From an uncultured Sphaerochaeta sp. (GTDB lineage Bacteria > Spirochaetota > Spirochaetia > Sphaerochaetales > Sphaerochaetaceae), in NCBI RefSeq assembly GCF_963676285.1, contig NZ_OY781063.1, positions 2,170,001-2,234,000 on the forward strand: a stretch of 64,000 nt of DNA, in the 5' to 3' direction. Below the pieces are notes generated by a model, which was given only the letters and a program-made list of their open reading frames with translations, was not told the DNA's origin and ran no database searches. Below are positions 43,035-51,749 of this stretch, one piece after another. A program made the translations under genes and the position numbers. Position 1 is the first letter of the stretch. Each line of letters begins with the position of its first letter.

Positions 43035-44174
43035 ATGCTTGATGCAAATAGTATATTGCTCAGTTCTCTGAACATTGGAAATCGTACCGCCCAGAATCGC
43101 TTTGTCGCCCAACCAATGGAAGGGAATGACGGGGAGAACGGAGCAGTATCAGAACGCGCAATCAAGCGCTATACACAGCTTGCAGAGGGAAAGTGGGGTG
43201 TCATCGTCATCGAGGCACTTGCAGTCAAGAGTGATGCCCTTGCAAGAAAGAACCAGATGGTGATCACTAGAGATCATCTTCCTGGGTTCAAGAAGCTGGT
43301 TTCAGAGATGAAAAAGGCCGACCCCAATGCCCTGATTCTCTTCCAGATCACCCACTCGGGACGTAAGAGTGGCAAAGACTTTTCCCAGCCGACTGCCTTG
43401 TATGACCCAGCACCCTATGAGCACTTGCTTACCACCGAGGAGATTGATGAAATACAACGCTTGTTTGTGGAAGCAACCCTGCTCGCAGAAGAGGCAGGTG
43501 CCGACGGTGTGGATTTCAAGATGTGCCATGGCTACTTCGGGTGTGAGTTGCTTCGTCCGGCAAACCAGAGAGATGACAAGTGGGGAGGTTCCTTCCAGAA
43601 CCGTACCCGATTCCTCTCTGAGTCTGTGAAGGAACTGAAAACCCGTCTGAAGAACAAGGACTTCATCCTTGGCAGCAGAATCAGCTACTGGGAAGGGATC
43701 AAGGGTGGTTGTGGAACAAAGAGCGCCGATGACGCGGTGGAAGATTTAACCGAGATGGACGAGGTGATCCGGCTCATGGTCAACCTTGGCTTGGATTATG
43801 TGAACGTCTCAGCAGGAATTCCTGGGGTAACCAGTGAAATCACCCGACCGACTGCAACCTCCAAGTGGTTTTATCTTCACCAGTTCAGGTATGCCAGAAG
43901 GGCGAAAGCCTTGGTCGGGGATGCAATGAAGGTGTTTGGTTCTGCCTACTCTGTCCTCAAGGAAGAAGCACTTGCCCTTGCAGAAGAGAACCTGCAGAAC
44001 GGGGACACAGACTTCGTAGGTTGGGGAAGACAGACACTTGCCGACCCACTATTCCCGAAACGCCTTGCTCTGGGGGAGCAGGTGGATTATTGTAAACTTT
44101 GTTCGGGCTGTTCAAAACTCATGGTGAAACAGGAGAAGGTGAAGTGCATCATCTACCCTGTGATAAAAGAATAG
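43035..44174 (+). CDS. Old yellow enzyme-family NADH:flavin oxidoreductase
   Basis: 379-residue FMN TIM barrel. LFQITHSGRKS and GADGVDFKMCHGYFGCELLRP form the flavin and active-site region; KWGGSFQNRTRF is the family signature. The C-terminal YCKLCSGC plus KVKC spacing suits the 4Fe-4S cluster of the 2,4-dienoyl-CoA reductase branch, yet the FAD/NAD domain that normally follows is absent. It probably reduces a C=C bond of the imported acid, with electrons delivered by a separate protein. Starts 3 bases after tctA. Confidence 0.87.
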   Translation: MLDANSILLSSLNIGNRTAQNRFVAQPMEGNDGENGAVSERAIKRYTQLAEGKWGVIVIEALAVKSDALARKNQMVITRDHLPGFKKLVSEMKKADPNALILFQITHSGRKSGKDFSQPTALYDPAPYEHLLTTEEIDEIQRLFVEATLLAEEAGADGVDFKMCHGYFGCELLRPANQRDDKWGGSFQNRTRFLSESVKELKTRLKNKDFILGSRISYWEGIKGGCGTKSADDAVEDLTEMDEVIRLMVNLGLDYVNVSAGIPGVTSEITRPTATSKWFYLHQFRYARRAKALVGDAMKVFGSAYSVLKEEALALAEENLQNGDTDFVGWGRQTLADPLFPKRLALGEQVDYCKLCSGCSKLMVKQEKVKCIIYPVIKE

Positions 44175-44186
44175 GTGATTGATGGC

Positions 44187-45185
44187 ATGACAAAGCGAGT
44201 AACGGTATATGATATTTCGAAACGGCTGGGACTGAGTCCCAGTACCGTTTCGAGGGTACTCAACAACTCTTCCCTCATCAGTACAGAGAAGAAGGAACTC
44301 ATCCTTCGTACTGCAGAAGAGATGGGGTATCAGAAGCGAGCGATCAAACGGCAGAAGGGAAGGGCAATTATCAATATCCGTCTGTTTCTGCCCAAGACCC
44401 AGTTCAGTTACATCCACCTTTTCTATGACGTTGCTGAATTGATCGAAGGTATTCAGCATGGATTCGGTGAGACTCGTGTGAATATCATTACCAGCCTGAA
44501 TGACGGTGATCTCTCGCTCTTCGACTCCAAGAAACTCGGGGACATCGATGGGTGTATTTTTGCATTCACCAAACCCTCTGATGCCCTTGAGGAACTTCTG
44601 GAGGACCGTTCTGTCCCGTTCATCCTTCTGAACCGTTCAAATCCTGAACATAACTATGTGTTGGTGGATAACCTGGTCGGTATGGATGCCTTGGTTGCTG
44701 CGATGTACAAGAAGCGGGGGGGATCCCTCAAGCCTTGTTATGTCGGTTTCTCAAAACTCCCTTCGGTAAGTGAACAACGGGAGATGGGAGTCTATAAAGG
44801 GTGTATGGCCCGCAATATTCCCTTTGACCGTGAGAAGGATGTGATCATGGTAGACTCCCTCACTGAACTACGTGAGAAAGTACTGCCTGCAATAGAGAAG
44901 CACTCCTATAACGGGGTTTTCTGCTTCAATGACCTTATGGCTGTTTCTCTTTACCAAACTGCCCTGAGAAGAAATTGGAGGGTTCCTGACCTGTTTTCCC
45001 TCACAGGATTTGACAACTCCCCCATGTTGCAACTATTGGACCAGAGGATCGACACCATTGAGTTTTCTCTTCTGAAATTGGGAAAAGAAGCGGGGATGTG
45101 GTTGAACGGTCGCATTATCAATCGCTTGGATAATGCAATCCAGAAAGCCTTGGAAGGGGATTATATCGTAGGAGAAACAATCTAG
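44187..45185 (+). CDS. LacI-family regulator of the tct locus
   Basis: 332-residue LacI-type repressor. VYDISKRLGLSPSTVSRVLNN at the N-terminus is the DNA-binding motif; the hinge region is KRAIKRQKGRA and the rest is a ligand-binding domain. ATG 44187 follows AGGTGA at 8 bases; a GTG at 44175 is a less likely start. It lies inside the operon that begins at tctC and is the best candidate to bind the three TTGCATGCAA palindromes. Confidence 0.88.
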   Translation: MTKRVTVYDISKRLGLSPSTVSRVLNNSSLISTEKKELILRTAEEMGYQKRAIKRQKGRAIINIRLFLPKTQFSYIHLFYDVAELIEGIQHGFGETRVNIITSLNDGDLSLFDSKKLGDIDGCIFAFTKPSDALEELLEDRSVPFILLNRSNPEHNYVLVDNLVGMDALVAAMYKKRGGSLKPCYVGFSKLPSVSEQREMGVYKGCMARNIPFDREKDVIMVDSLTELREKVLPAIEKHSYNGVFCFNDLMAVSLYQTALRRNWRVPDLFSLTGFDNSPMLQLLDQRIDTIEFSLLKLGKEAGMWLNGRIINRLDNAIQKALEGDYIVGETI

Positions 45186-47186
45186 ATGGTTGATGCAAGT
45201 GAACAATATCTATTCCAAGGGTACACACTTCCTGTATATCAAACGGGTGTCTTGATCATAGGCTCGGGTGCAGCCTCCCTCTCTTGTGCCATTCATCTGC
45301 ATCGAATGGGATGCAGCGAGATGCTTATCGTTACCGATAATCGTAATGGGGGTACCAGCCGTAATACTGGGAGTGACAAACAGACGTACTATCGCCAAAG
45401 TGATGCCAGTCATGTCCCCGATTCCCCCTACGCGATGGTGGAGTCATACATCCGTGGTGGTGCTACCCACGGGGATATTGCATTTATTGAGGCCCAAAAC
45501 TCTCTCCGTGCATTCTATAACCTGGTCTCGTTGGGGATGGAATTCCCTCACAACCGCTATGGCGGATACACCGGGTATAAAACCGACCATGACCCAAGTT
45601 CCAGAGGGATATCGCTAGGTCCCTATACTTCCAGAGAGATGGTAAGGGTCCTCAGTGCTGAAGTCCAAAGAAATGGTACACCGTTGTGGGACCAGTGCGA
45701 TGTAGTGCGCCTACTTACTGATGAGAATGATCAGATGGTGGGAGCCGTCATTCTGGACAAGACGAAATTGCAAGAGGAAAACCATGGCCTGTCAGTTATC
45801 CTTGCCGATCATGTGGTCCTGGGAACCGGTGGACCTGCCGGTTTTTATGCCTCTTCAGTCTATCCAAGAGTACACGTGGGAAGCATCGGTTTGGCAATGG
45901 AGATTGGAGCAGAAGCAGTAAACCTGACTGAGTCCCAGTTTGGCATTGCCAGTATCAAGTTCAGATGGAATCTCTCTGGAAGTTACCAGCAGGTACTTCC
46001 TCGTTATTACAGCACTGACCAAGACGGGAATAATCCTGAGGATTTTCTCTCTCCCTACTTCTCCTCTTGGGAAGCCCTGACCAATGCAGTGTTTCTCAAA
46101 GGCTATCAGTGGCCGTTTGACGCTGCCAAGATCCCCGATGAAGGCTCTTCCTTGATCGATCTGCTGGTGTATCAGGAAACACAGGTGAATGGGCGACGGG
46201 TTTTTATGGATTTCCGTGAGAACCTTAGTGGAAAGAGCGGATGGAGTGACTTTTCCAAGGGATGTGTTGCTTCCAGTGCCCTAGGCTACCTGCAGACATC
46301 CGGAGCTTGGGCTGATACACCCTATGAACGGCTCCAACTGCTCAACCAGGCTGCAATTGACATGTATGCAAGCAACCATATCGATCTCTCCCGCGAGCCC
46401 CTGGAGATAGATGTGTGTGCGCAACACAACAACGGTGGACTTGCTGCAGATATCTGGTGGGAGTCCACGAATATCGCTCATCTCTATCCCATCGGGGAGG
46501 TGAACGGGAGCCATGGTGTGAGTAGACCAGGGGGCAGTGCATTGAACGCTGGTCAGGTAGGAGCTCTACGAGCTGCTACAAGGATCATGGGGTATGGTAC
46601 TCCTAAAGCAGCTACACTACAGTCTTGCAAAACGCAAATCAATGACCTGATCCAATACATCAAGCATGTTACAGAGGACGAGAGAAGCAACTTGCAGGAA
46701 GCCAAGATTCTGCTTGATACCCAACAGTCAGTGCTGCAACATAGGATGTCTCGTTCAGCTGGGCCTATCCGGGCGCACTCCTTGGTGGAAAAGGCCTTGG
46801 TGGATGCAAAAGAGCAACAATCTACGCTTGCAAGCGTAACCGGCATACCCTCAGTGTATCTACCAAAGGTACTACGATTAAGACATATGGTCTTAGCCCA
46901 GGTGTGGTACTTGTATGCCATTAAAACCTATCTGGAAAGAGGAGGTGGAAGTAGGGGATCATATCTTGTGGTATCTGAGGAAGGAGAGACTCCACACCCC
47001 TTGTTGGCTACCTATAGCATGGTGCCCGAGGAGAGGTCCTTGCGTTCATACGTTCAGGTTATAGACCTGGGTGACTCAAAGTCTCTCCAGTGCAGATGGG
47101 ATACCTGTAGGGAAGTTCCATCAGAGACCTTCTGGTTCGAGCGTGTTTGGCGAGAATTCAAGGAAAAATCCTATCTCAACACATAG
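45186..47186 (+). CDS. FAD-binding fumarate reductase/succinate dehydrogenase-like flavoprotein
   Basis: 666 residues. The Rossmann motif VLIIGSGAASLSCAIHL (about 22-38) binds FAD; HGVSRPGGSALNAGQVGALRAA near 440-465 matches the conserved segment near the flavin in fumarate reductase and aspartate oxidase flavoproteins. No heme or Fe-S motif is seen. The last codon lies in the loop of a hairpin that serves the convergent SDR gene. It may supply or accept electrons in oxidation or reduction of the acid taken up by TctCBA; the actual reaction is unknown. Confidence 0.85.
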   Translation: MVDASEQYLFQGYTLPVYQTGVLIIGSGAASLSCAIHLHRMGCSEMLIVTDNRNGGTSRNTGSDKQTYYRQSDASHVPDSPYAMVESYIRGGATHGDIAFIEAQNSLRAFYNLVSLGMEFPHNRYGGYTGYKTDHDPSSRGISLGPYTSREMVRVLSAEVQRNGTPLWDQCDVVRLLTDENDQMVGAVILDKTKLQEENHGLSVILADHVVLGTGGPAGFYASSVYPRVHVGSIGLAMEIGAEAVNLTESQFGIASIKFRWNLSGSYQQVLPRYYSTDQDGNNPEDFLSPYFSSWEALTNAVFLKGYQWPFDAAKIPDEGSSLIDLLVYQETQVNGRRVFMDFRENLSGKSGWSDFSKGCVASSALGYLQTSGAWADTPYERLQLLNQAAIDMYASNHIDLSREPLEIDVCAQHNNGGLAADIWWESTNIAHLYPIGEVNGSHGVSRPGGSALNAGQVGALRAATRIMGYGTPKAATLQSCKTQINDLIQYIKHVTEDERSNLQEAKILLDTQQSVLQHRMSRSAGPIRAHSLVEKALVDAKEQQSTLASVTGIPSVYLPKVLRLRHMVLAQVWYLYAIKTYLERGGGSRGSYLVVSEEGETPHPLLATYSMVPEERSLRSYVQVIDLGDSKSLQCRWDTCREVPSETFWFERVWREFKEKSYLNT

Positions 47187-47200
47187 TGCATTGAGATAGG
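47170..47200 (-). terminator. Intrinsic terminator of the SDR gene
   Basis: CCTATCTCAA at 47170-47179 pairs perfectly with TTGAGATAGG at 47191-47200 (10 bp). On the minus strand it is followed by ATTTTTCC and begins 12 bases past the SDR stop, the form of an intrinsic terminator. On the plus strand it contains the flavoprotein stop codon in its loop and lacks a U-run. Confidence 0.7.
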
Positions 47201-47212
47201 GGTATGAGACTG

Positions 47213-47986
47213 TTACAGTCTGGGGATTGCAAGTCCGCCATCAACAGTGATGACAGTCCCGCTGGAGAAGGGGAGCGCACCCTCGAAGAGGGAGCTTACC
47301 GCCTTACCGATGTCCTGGGGTGTACCCCAGCGCATCTGAGGTACCAGCCCTTCTGCAAGCAGGGAGTCATACTTTCCCTCTACCGCTGAGGTCATATCGG
47401 TCTTGATGATACCCGGTCGTATTTCGTACACGAGAGCCCCTTCAGGTGCGAGACGGGTTGAGAAGAGGGAGGCAGCCATCCCAAGTGCTGCCTTGCTGAT
47501 GCAGTACTCGCCTCGGTTTATCGACACCATGGTAGCTGAGACAGATGTAATGAATACGATGATCTTTCCTTGTAGTGAGGAGTTTTCTTTCCATCGGTTT
47601 GCAATCTTCTGGGTAAGAAAGACAGGGCCTCTCAGGTTTGTGTACATAAGGCGGTCATACGATTCAAGGCTCATCTGTAGCAGGTCGGCTCGTTCTTTTG
47701 GTGCAACCCCTGCATTATTGACCAGCCCATCCAGTGAACCGGTGAAAGCGAACGCTTGGGAAACGAGTTGGTTCTGCTGTTGTTCATCAGAGATGTCGCC
47801 TTGTATGATGAAGAAAGTTTGGTTTTTATCAATCGCGGCTTCTTGGCATAGTTGTTGGGTTTCCAAGGCAGCTTCCTTGTTCCCTGCATAGTTTATGATA
47901 ACCGAGTACCCACGTGAGGCGAGCGAGAGGCAGATTCCTCTTCCAATTCCCCGGCTTCCACCGGTGACCAGAATGGTTTTTGGCAT
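47213..47986 (-). CDS. Short-chain dehydrogenase/reductase (FabG-like)
   Basis: 257-residue NAD(P)-dependent SDR. The cofactor loop is ILVTGGSRGIGRGICL near residue 5, NNAGVA near 88 and the catalytic triad is Ser in TSVSATM, with Tyr and Lys in EYCISKAAL near 160; the ending SGTVITVDGGLAIPRL is typical. ATG 47986 follows GGAGG. Its promoter region carries the third TTGCATGCAA palindrome, placing it in the tct regulon, where it probably oxidises or reduces a hydroxyl/keto intermediate. Confidence 0.9.
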   Translation of the reverse strand: MPKTILVTGGSRGIGRGICLSLASRGYSVIINYAGNKEAALETQQLCQEAAIDKNQTFFIIQGDISDEQQQNQLVSQAFAFTGSLDGLVNNAGVAPKERADLLQMSLESYDRLMYTNLRGPVFLTQKIANRWKENSSLQGKIIVFITSVSATMVSINRGEYCISKAALGMAASLFSTRLAPEGALVYEIRPGIIKTDMTSAVEGKYDSLLAEGLVPQMRWGTPQDIGKAVSSLFEGALPFSSGTVITVDGGLAIPRL

Positions 47987-48000
47987 TGATATCCTCCGTA

Positions 48001-48016
48001 TTGTTGCATGCAACAA
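48001..48016. promoter_or_regulatory. Perfect LacI-type operator between SDR and SLC13 genes
   Basis: TTGTTGCATGCAACAA is a perfect 16-base palindrome 14 bases upstream of the SDR start and 63 bases before the SLC13 gene. It matches the two sites at the tct promoter (39877 and 39897) and could control both divergent genes. Confidence 0.75.
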
Positions 48017-48078
48017 TATGAATTGTGAAGGCTTTTGTTCTTACTGTCAAGCGTTAAGATGTAGGAAAGGGTAGTGAA

Positions 48079-49476
48079 GTGAAGAGAGAAAACAAAGGAA
48101 TCAACACCAGGATGCTGGGATTGGGATTAGGATTGGCCGCTTTTGTGCTTATCCTCGTGCTTCCTCTGGATGGACTGGAAAGCAAGGGTAGACTCGCTTT
48201 GGCGCTTACCTTTATGACTGTTGTCTTCTGGGCCTTCCAGGTAAGCCATACCGGCTATATTGCAGGTATGTACTTGGTCCTGTTGATCGTCCTGGATGTA
48301 AGCAAGCCAGCTACCGTACTCTCTACCTGGACAAGCTCAAGTACCTACCTGATCATAGGAGCCTATCTGATCGCAGCCGCAGTCCGCTCTTCCTCCTTGG
48401 GACAACGCATTGCCTACTCATTCCTCCTCCATTTTGTCACATCCTATAGAACTCTGATTATTGCAATCTTTGCACTGACTTTCGTCTTGAGTCTGCTCAT
48501 TCCCCATGCATGGCCTCGTGCATTCTTGATCATGTCAGTCATGAGTGTGGTTATCAAGAGTGCGAATATCGAACGAAAAGAGGCGATTATCATCGGTTTT
48601 GCTGTCTTTGCCTCTTCTGTGCCTATCTCGCTTATCTTTCTCACCGGGGCAAGTGTTACCAGTCCACTGGCGGTTGCCTATGCTGGTATTGAGCTCTCGT
48701 GGCTTGGCTGGCTGGAGATTATGGGCTTGCCAGCCTTTATTGCAAGCCTTCTTACGCTGGCTCTCTTCTTGGTGTTGTTCACACCCAAGAAGACCTTGCA
48801 GCTCAATAAGGTTGCCATCAGCGATGCATCTCGTGAATTGGGATCATTCACCAAAAAAGATGTGCGTGTGGTGGTCTGGTTATGTATTGCCATTGTGGTT
48901 TGGTCACTGGATTTTCTCCATGGGATCGATATTGGTTGGGTCACCTTCCTTCTTGCCGTGTTGATGAGCCTACCCATCATTGGGGAAGTCCTGGAGCCTA
49001 AGCATTTCAAGGAAGTGCCCATCCAGGTTCTCATTTTCATCAGTGCTGCAACTGCCATCGGGAAGGTGGGTGCTGAGACCGGGATGAATGCTTACATAGC
49101 TCAAGTGGTGCTTCCCTCGTTCATTCCTTCCAATATTTTCCAGCTTGCCATTATTGTTACCACCTTTACCTTGGTGGTCCATATGGTGCTTGGGAGCGTA
49201 CTTTCAGTCATGGGTGTAGCGATTCCCGCCCTGCTTGCCTATATTGCTCCCCTGGACATCAATCCAATGGTGGTTGTGTTCTGGTCGTACACTGTGATTG
49301 GTAGCCACTACATCCTGCCCTTCCACCACATGAATGTGCTGGTGGGACAGGGAGAGGGGAATGGGTTGTACTCCCAGAGGGAGACAATCAAACTGGGGGT
49401 TCCCATGATTGCCGTAGTGTATTTCACCACTGTGGTAGTAGAAACACTCTGGTGGAAGCTGCTCGGTATCCTCTAA
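48079..49476 (+). CDS. SLC13/DASS-type anion permease
   Basis: 465-residue inner-membrane transporter with about 12 helices, related to the SLC13 (divalent anion:Na+ symporter) family; TLALFLV, ILIFISAATAIGKVGAETGMNAYIA and VFWSYTVIGSHYILPFHHMN are the recognisable segments. It should carry a di- or tricarboxylate or sulfate-like anion. The GTG at 48079 has GGAAAGGG upstream; an internal ATG at 48112 is too close to an AGG to be preferred. Probably controlled by the operator at 48001. It overlaps the convergent reductase gene by 4 bases. Confidence 0.82.
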   Translation: MKRENKGINTRMLGLGLGLAAFVLILVLPLDGLESKGRLALALTFMTVVFWAFQVSHTGYIAGMYLVLLIVLDVSKPATVLSTWTSSSTYLIIGAYLIAAAVRSSSLGQRIAYSFLLHFVTSYRTLIIAIFALTFVLSLLIPHAWPRAFLIMSVMSVVIKSANIERKEAIIIGFAVFASSVPISLIFLTGASVTSPLAVAYAGIELSWLGWLEIMGLPAFIASLLTLALFLVLFTPKKTLQLNKVAISDASRELGSFTKKDVRVVVWLCIAIVVWSLDFLHGIDIGWVTFLLAVLMSLPIIGEVLEPKHFKEVPIQVLIFISAATAIGKVGAETGMNAYIAQVVLPSFIPSNIFQLAIIVTTFTLVVHMVLGSVLSVMGVAIPALLAYIAPLDINPMVVVFWSYTVIGSHYILPFHHMNVLVGQGEGNGLYSQRETIKLGVPMIAVVYFTTVVVETLWWKLLGIL

Positions 49477-50480
49477 AGCTTGAACTCCTTCAGGTTTTCG
49501 ATTGATGGTTGAAGCTCCTTGGCTTCGATGCGGTGAATAATGGAAACTATCTGGTCATTGATGGGAGTAGGAATCCCCAATTTCTTTCCTTGTTCGCTGA
49601 GTACTCCGTTTATGGCCTCGACCTCACAGGGCTTACCTTTCTCAATGTCCTGGAGCATGCTTGGTTTCAGCTGGCGATGCTTGCGGATCGCAAAGGGGAT
49701 CAAATGGAAGCTGACCCATTTCTTAAAAGGATTTGTATAATCGAAAAGCTTTGCAATGTCTTTCCCTTGTACAGGTTCCAAGGTAACTGAAGAGGCTTCT
49801 GCTACATCGATACACTCTTTGATGATTCTCTGTGCTATTCGTCTTGCTTGTCTGTTTGCTGCAACTTCCCCAAAGGTACAGCCCAGGGCTGTAGCGGTTC
49901 CACTGAACGATGCATTGACCAGGAGCTTCGACCAACGGGCTCCGATGAAATTATGCTCAATGGTTACCTCTCCCATCAGGGAGAGTATTGCAGAGATTTC
50001 TGCAAGCATTGCTTCCCGTCCTGGAACAGGTAGCCCAAGATTGAATGAGAACGTATGTTCATCACTGGTCAGTTCTATCACCCCGCTTCCGGTCAATGTG
50101 GCACCCCATCCGATGGTGCACCCACAAACACGATTGTTTCCCAGGATTTCCATTAAGGTGGGTTCAGGGATTCCGTTCTGCATGGTACAGAGCATCCCGT
50201 CCTCTTTAAGATAGGGTTTCAGGAAGGAAGCAACTTGCCTGTTCTCGAGTTGCTTGGTAAGCAGGAAGATGAGGTCATATGTTCCCTTCATGTCTTCAGG
50301 AAGCAGTGCGGTGACAGGGATTGTGGCTGTTCGCTTGCCTACTATCTGGGCACCATTCTCTTGAAGTATCTTAACATGTTCCTTGTTTCTGCTGATGAGA
50401 TCAACAGCGATACCTCGTTCATGAAGATACGCTCCCAAAACGGTTCCCAATGATCCAGCACCATAGATGGCAATGCGCAT
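49473..50480 (-). CDS. Ketopantoate reductase-family dehydrogenase (PanE/ApbA-like)
   Basis: 335-residue NADPH-dependent reductase. The N-terminus IAIYGAGSLGTVLGAYL is the cofactor loop, LLTKQLEN and MQNGIPEP are the conserved following motifs, and the C-terminal all-helical domain has WSKLLVNASFSGTATA with the catalytic Lys and KPCEVEAINGVL with the conserved Glu. AAGGAGG precedes the start. Many paralogues reduce 2-keto acids other than ketopantoate, and its place beside the carboxylate locus suggests that here too. Confidence 0.85.
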   Translation of the reverse strand: MRIAIYGAGSLGTVLGAYLHERGIAVDLISRNKEHVKILQENGAQIVGKRTATIPVTALLPEDMKGTYDLIFLLTKQLENRQVASFLKPYLKEDGMLCTMQNGIPEPTLMEILGNNRVCGCTIGWGATLTGSGVIELTSDEHTFSFNLGLPVPGREAMLAEISAILSLMGEVTIEHNFIGARWSKLLVNASFSGTATALGCTFGEVAANRQARRIAQRIIKECIDVAEASSVTLEPVQGKDIAKLFDYTNPFKKWVSFHLIPFAIRKHRQLKPSMLQDIEKGKPCEVEAINGVLSEQGKKLGIPTPINDQIVSIIHRIEAKELQPSIENLKEFKL

Positions 50481-50646
50481 ACGCTTTCCTCCTTCTATGG
50501 ATAGAAGACTACAGGGAAGGGGAAAGATTGCACAAGATACAAGGAAAAAGATTGCGACAGAAAGAATTGGAGTAGCGCATCATGAAATATAAAGCCATCT
50601 GATATGCGTGGAGTTTATCAATGGTACTGGTTACCTGTGTAGAATA

Positions 50647-50676
50647 CAACAAAGGGACCTTTCGGCCCCTCTGTTG
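50647..50676 (-). terminator. Terminator after the RRM protein gene
   Basis: A 13-pair stem closes a 4-base loop (GAAA on the minus strand). Two positions pair only as G-U when read from the minus strand, which shows the hairpin serves the minus-strand gene that stops at 50696. TATTCT follows. Confidence 0.65.
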
Positions 50677-50695
50677 ATGATAGCTTTGTTAAAGC

Positions 50696-50977
50696 CTAGT
50701 AGCGGTAGGAATCGCGGCGTTCAGTTCTGGGACGCGCAATTGCTTCGTTTACTTTCAGGTTACGGCCATCAAACTCCTGACCATCGAGCTGGGAAATTGC
50801 AGCAACGGCTGCATCATCCTGGTCCATCTCAACAAAAGCAAAGCCTTTGGGACGATTGGTATCGCGATCAACGATGATGTTTGCACTCAGTACATCACCG
50901 AACTGTGCGAACAGGGAGTATAATGATTCTTCTGAAGTTTGGTAGCTCATGTTTCCGACATAAATTTTTTTAGCCAT
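50696..50977 (-). CDS. RRM-type RNA-binding protein
   Basis: 93-residue single RRM protein. RNP2 is KIYVGNM at residues 4-10 and RNP1 is KGFAFVEM near 44-51, followed by a short Arg-rich tail. Such proteins act as cold-shock or RNA-chaperone-like factors in spirochaetes and cyanobacteria. AAAGGAAC precedes the ATG. The leader is about 154 bases long, which suggests post-transcriptional control, and the gene has its own promoter and terminator. Confidence 0.93.
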   Translation of the reverse strand: MAKKIYVGNMSYQTSEESLYSLFAQFGDVLSANIIVDRDTNRPKGFAFVEMDQDDAAVAAISQLDGQEFDGRNLKVNEAIARPRTERRDSYRY

Positions 50978-51137
50978 GATAAAGTTCCTTTGCAGACCAT
51001 GTGCCTGCTTTCTGAGGGTATTTTAAGAATTTGGGAATAGTTCGTTCGGGGACCCGTCAGATAGCGTAGTAGCGTAGCAACAAGGCTTCAAAGATAGGAT
51101 TAAGAACAAAAAGAAACACAAATACGTAAGTTGCCTT

Positions 51138-51166
51138 ACAGTAGGGTTTATTTCACAAAGAGTCAA
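51138..51166 (-). promoter_or_regulatory. Promoter of the RRM gene
   Basis: Read on the minus strand: TTGACT (51166-51161), 17-base spacer, TACTGT (51143-51138). The predicted start near 51131 leaves a leader of about 154 bases before the RRM start at 50977; no known riboswitch was recognised in it. Confidence 0.55.
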
Positions 51167-51203
51167 TGTATGGACAGAAGATTCATCATATTTCGGAAAT
51201 AAC

Positions 51204-51239
51204 ATAAACGGGACCACCTTTATAGGTAATCCCGTTTAT
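51204..51239 (-). terminator. Terminator after the xdh operon
   Basis: ATAAACGGGA at 51204-51213 pairs perfectly with TCCCGTTTAT at 51230-51239 (10 bp), and the loop holds an inner ACCT/AGGT stem. It begins 19 bases after the small-subunit stop and is followed on the minus strand by GTTATTTCC. Confidence 0.65.
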
Positions 51240-51257
51240 AGCAAGTGAAAAGAATTT

Positions 51258-51749
51258 CTAGTTCTTTTTCTTCTCTGCAATGCGTTTCTTCTGGGTTTTC
51301 TCAATTGCATCTACAATATGTTCATAACCGGTACACCTACAGAGGTTGCCGGCTACCTGCTTTCTGATCTCCTCCCTGGTGGAGGGAGTATCCTTGTTGA
51401 TGATAGGAATGGAAGACATGATGAATCCCGGGGTACAGAAGCCGCACTGTACAGCGCCCTCATCAATGAAGGCTTGCTGAATGTCGCTGATCGTTCCCTT
51501 GGTGTCACTCAATCCCTCGAGGGTCAGGATATCCTTTCCCTCTGCCCAGATTGCCATATAGATACAGGAGTTGAAAGGCTTTCCATTGATCAGAACGGTA
51601 CAAGCCCCACATTCTCCTACATCACAGCCATGTTTGATGCTGTCCAAGCCAGCGTTTCCACGGAGCATATCGGAAAGAGACGAGCGAACGTCCACCGTAA
51701 AGGTTTTCTGCTTCCCATTGACCGTGCAGGTGATATCTTTATTAGCCAT
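51258..51749 (-). CDS. xdhC: Xanthine dehydrogenase-type 2Fe-2S subunit
   Basis: 163-residue iron-sulfur subunit of a molybdenum hydroxylase. The first cluster is held by GCDVGECGACTV plus a fourth Cys in NSC (about 43-63), the second by CGFCTPG near 103 and CRCTG near 140. It carries electrons from the molybdenum site to FAD. It overlaps the FAD subunit by 8 bases; the operon order is molybdenum subunit, FAD subunit, Fe-S subunit. The substrate could be a purine or another N-heterocycle. Confidence 0.9.
   Translation of the reverse strand: MANKDITCTVNGKQKTFTVDVRSSLSDMLRGNAGLDSIKHGCDVGECGACTVLINGKPFNSCIYMAIWAEGKDILTLEGLSDTKGTISDIQQAFIDEGAVQCGFCTPGFIMSSIPIINKDTPSTREEIRKQVAGNLCRCTGYEHIVDAIEKTQKKRIAEKKKN

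Noticed and set aside
51023..51217. 64-residue minus-strand frame upstream of the RRM gene
   Set aside because: It covers the xdh terminator and the RRM promoter, has no ribosome-binding site, and its Leu/Phe-rich stretch looks incidental.
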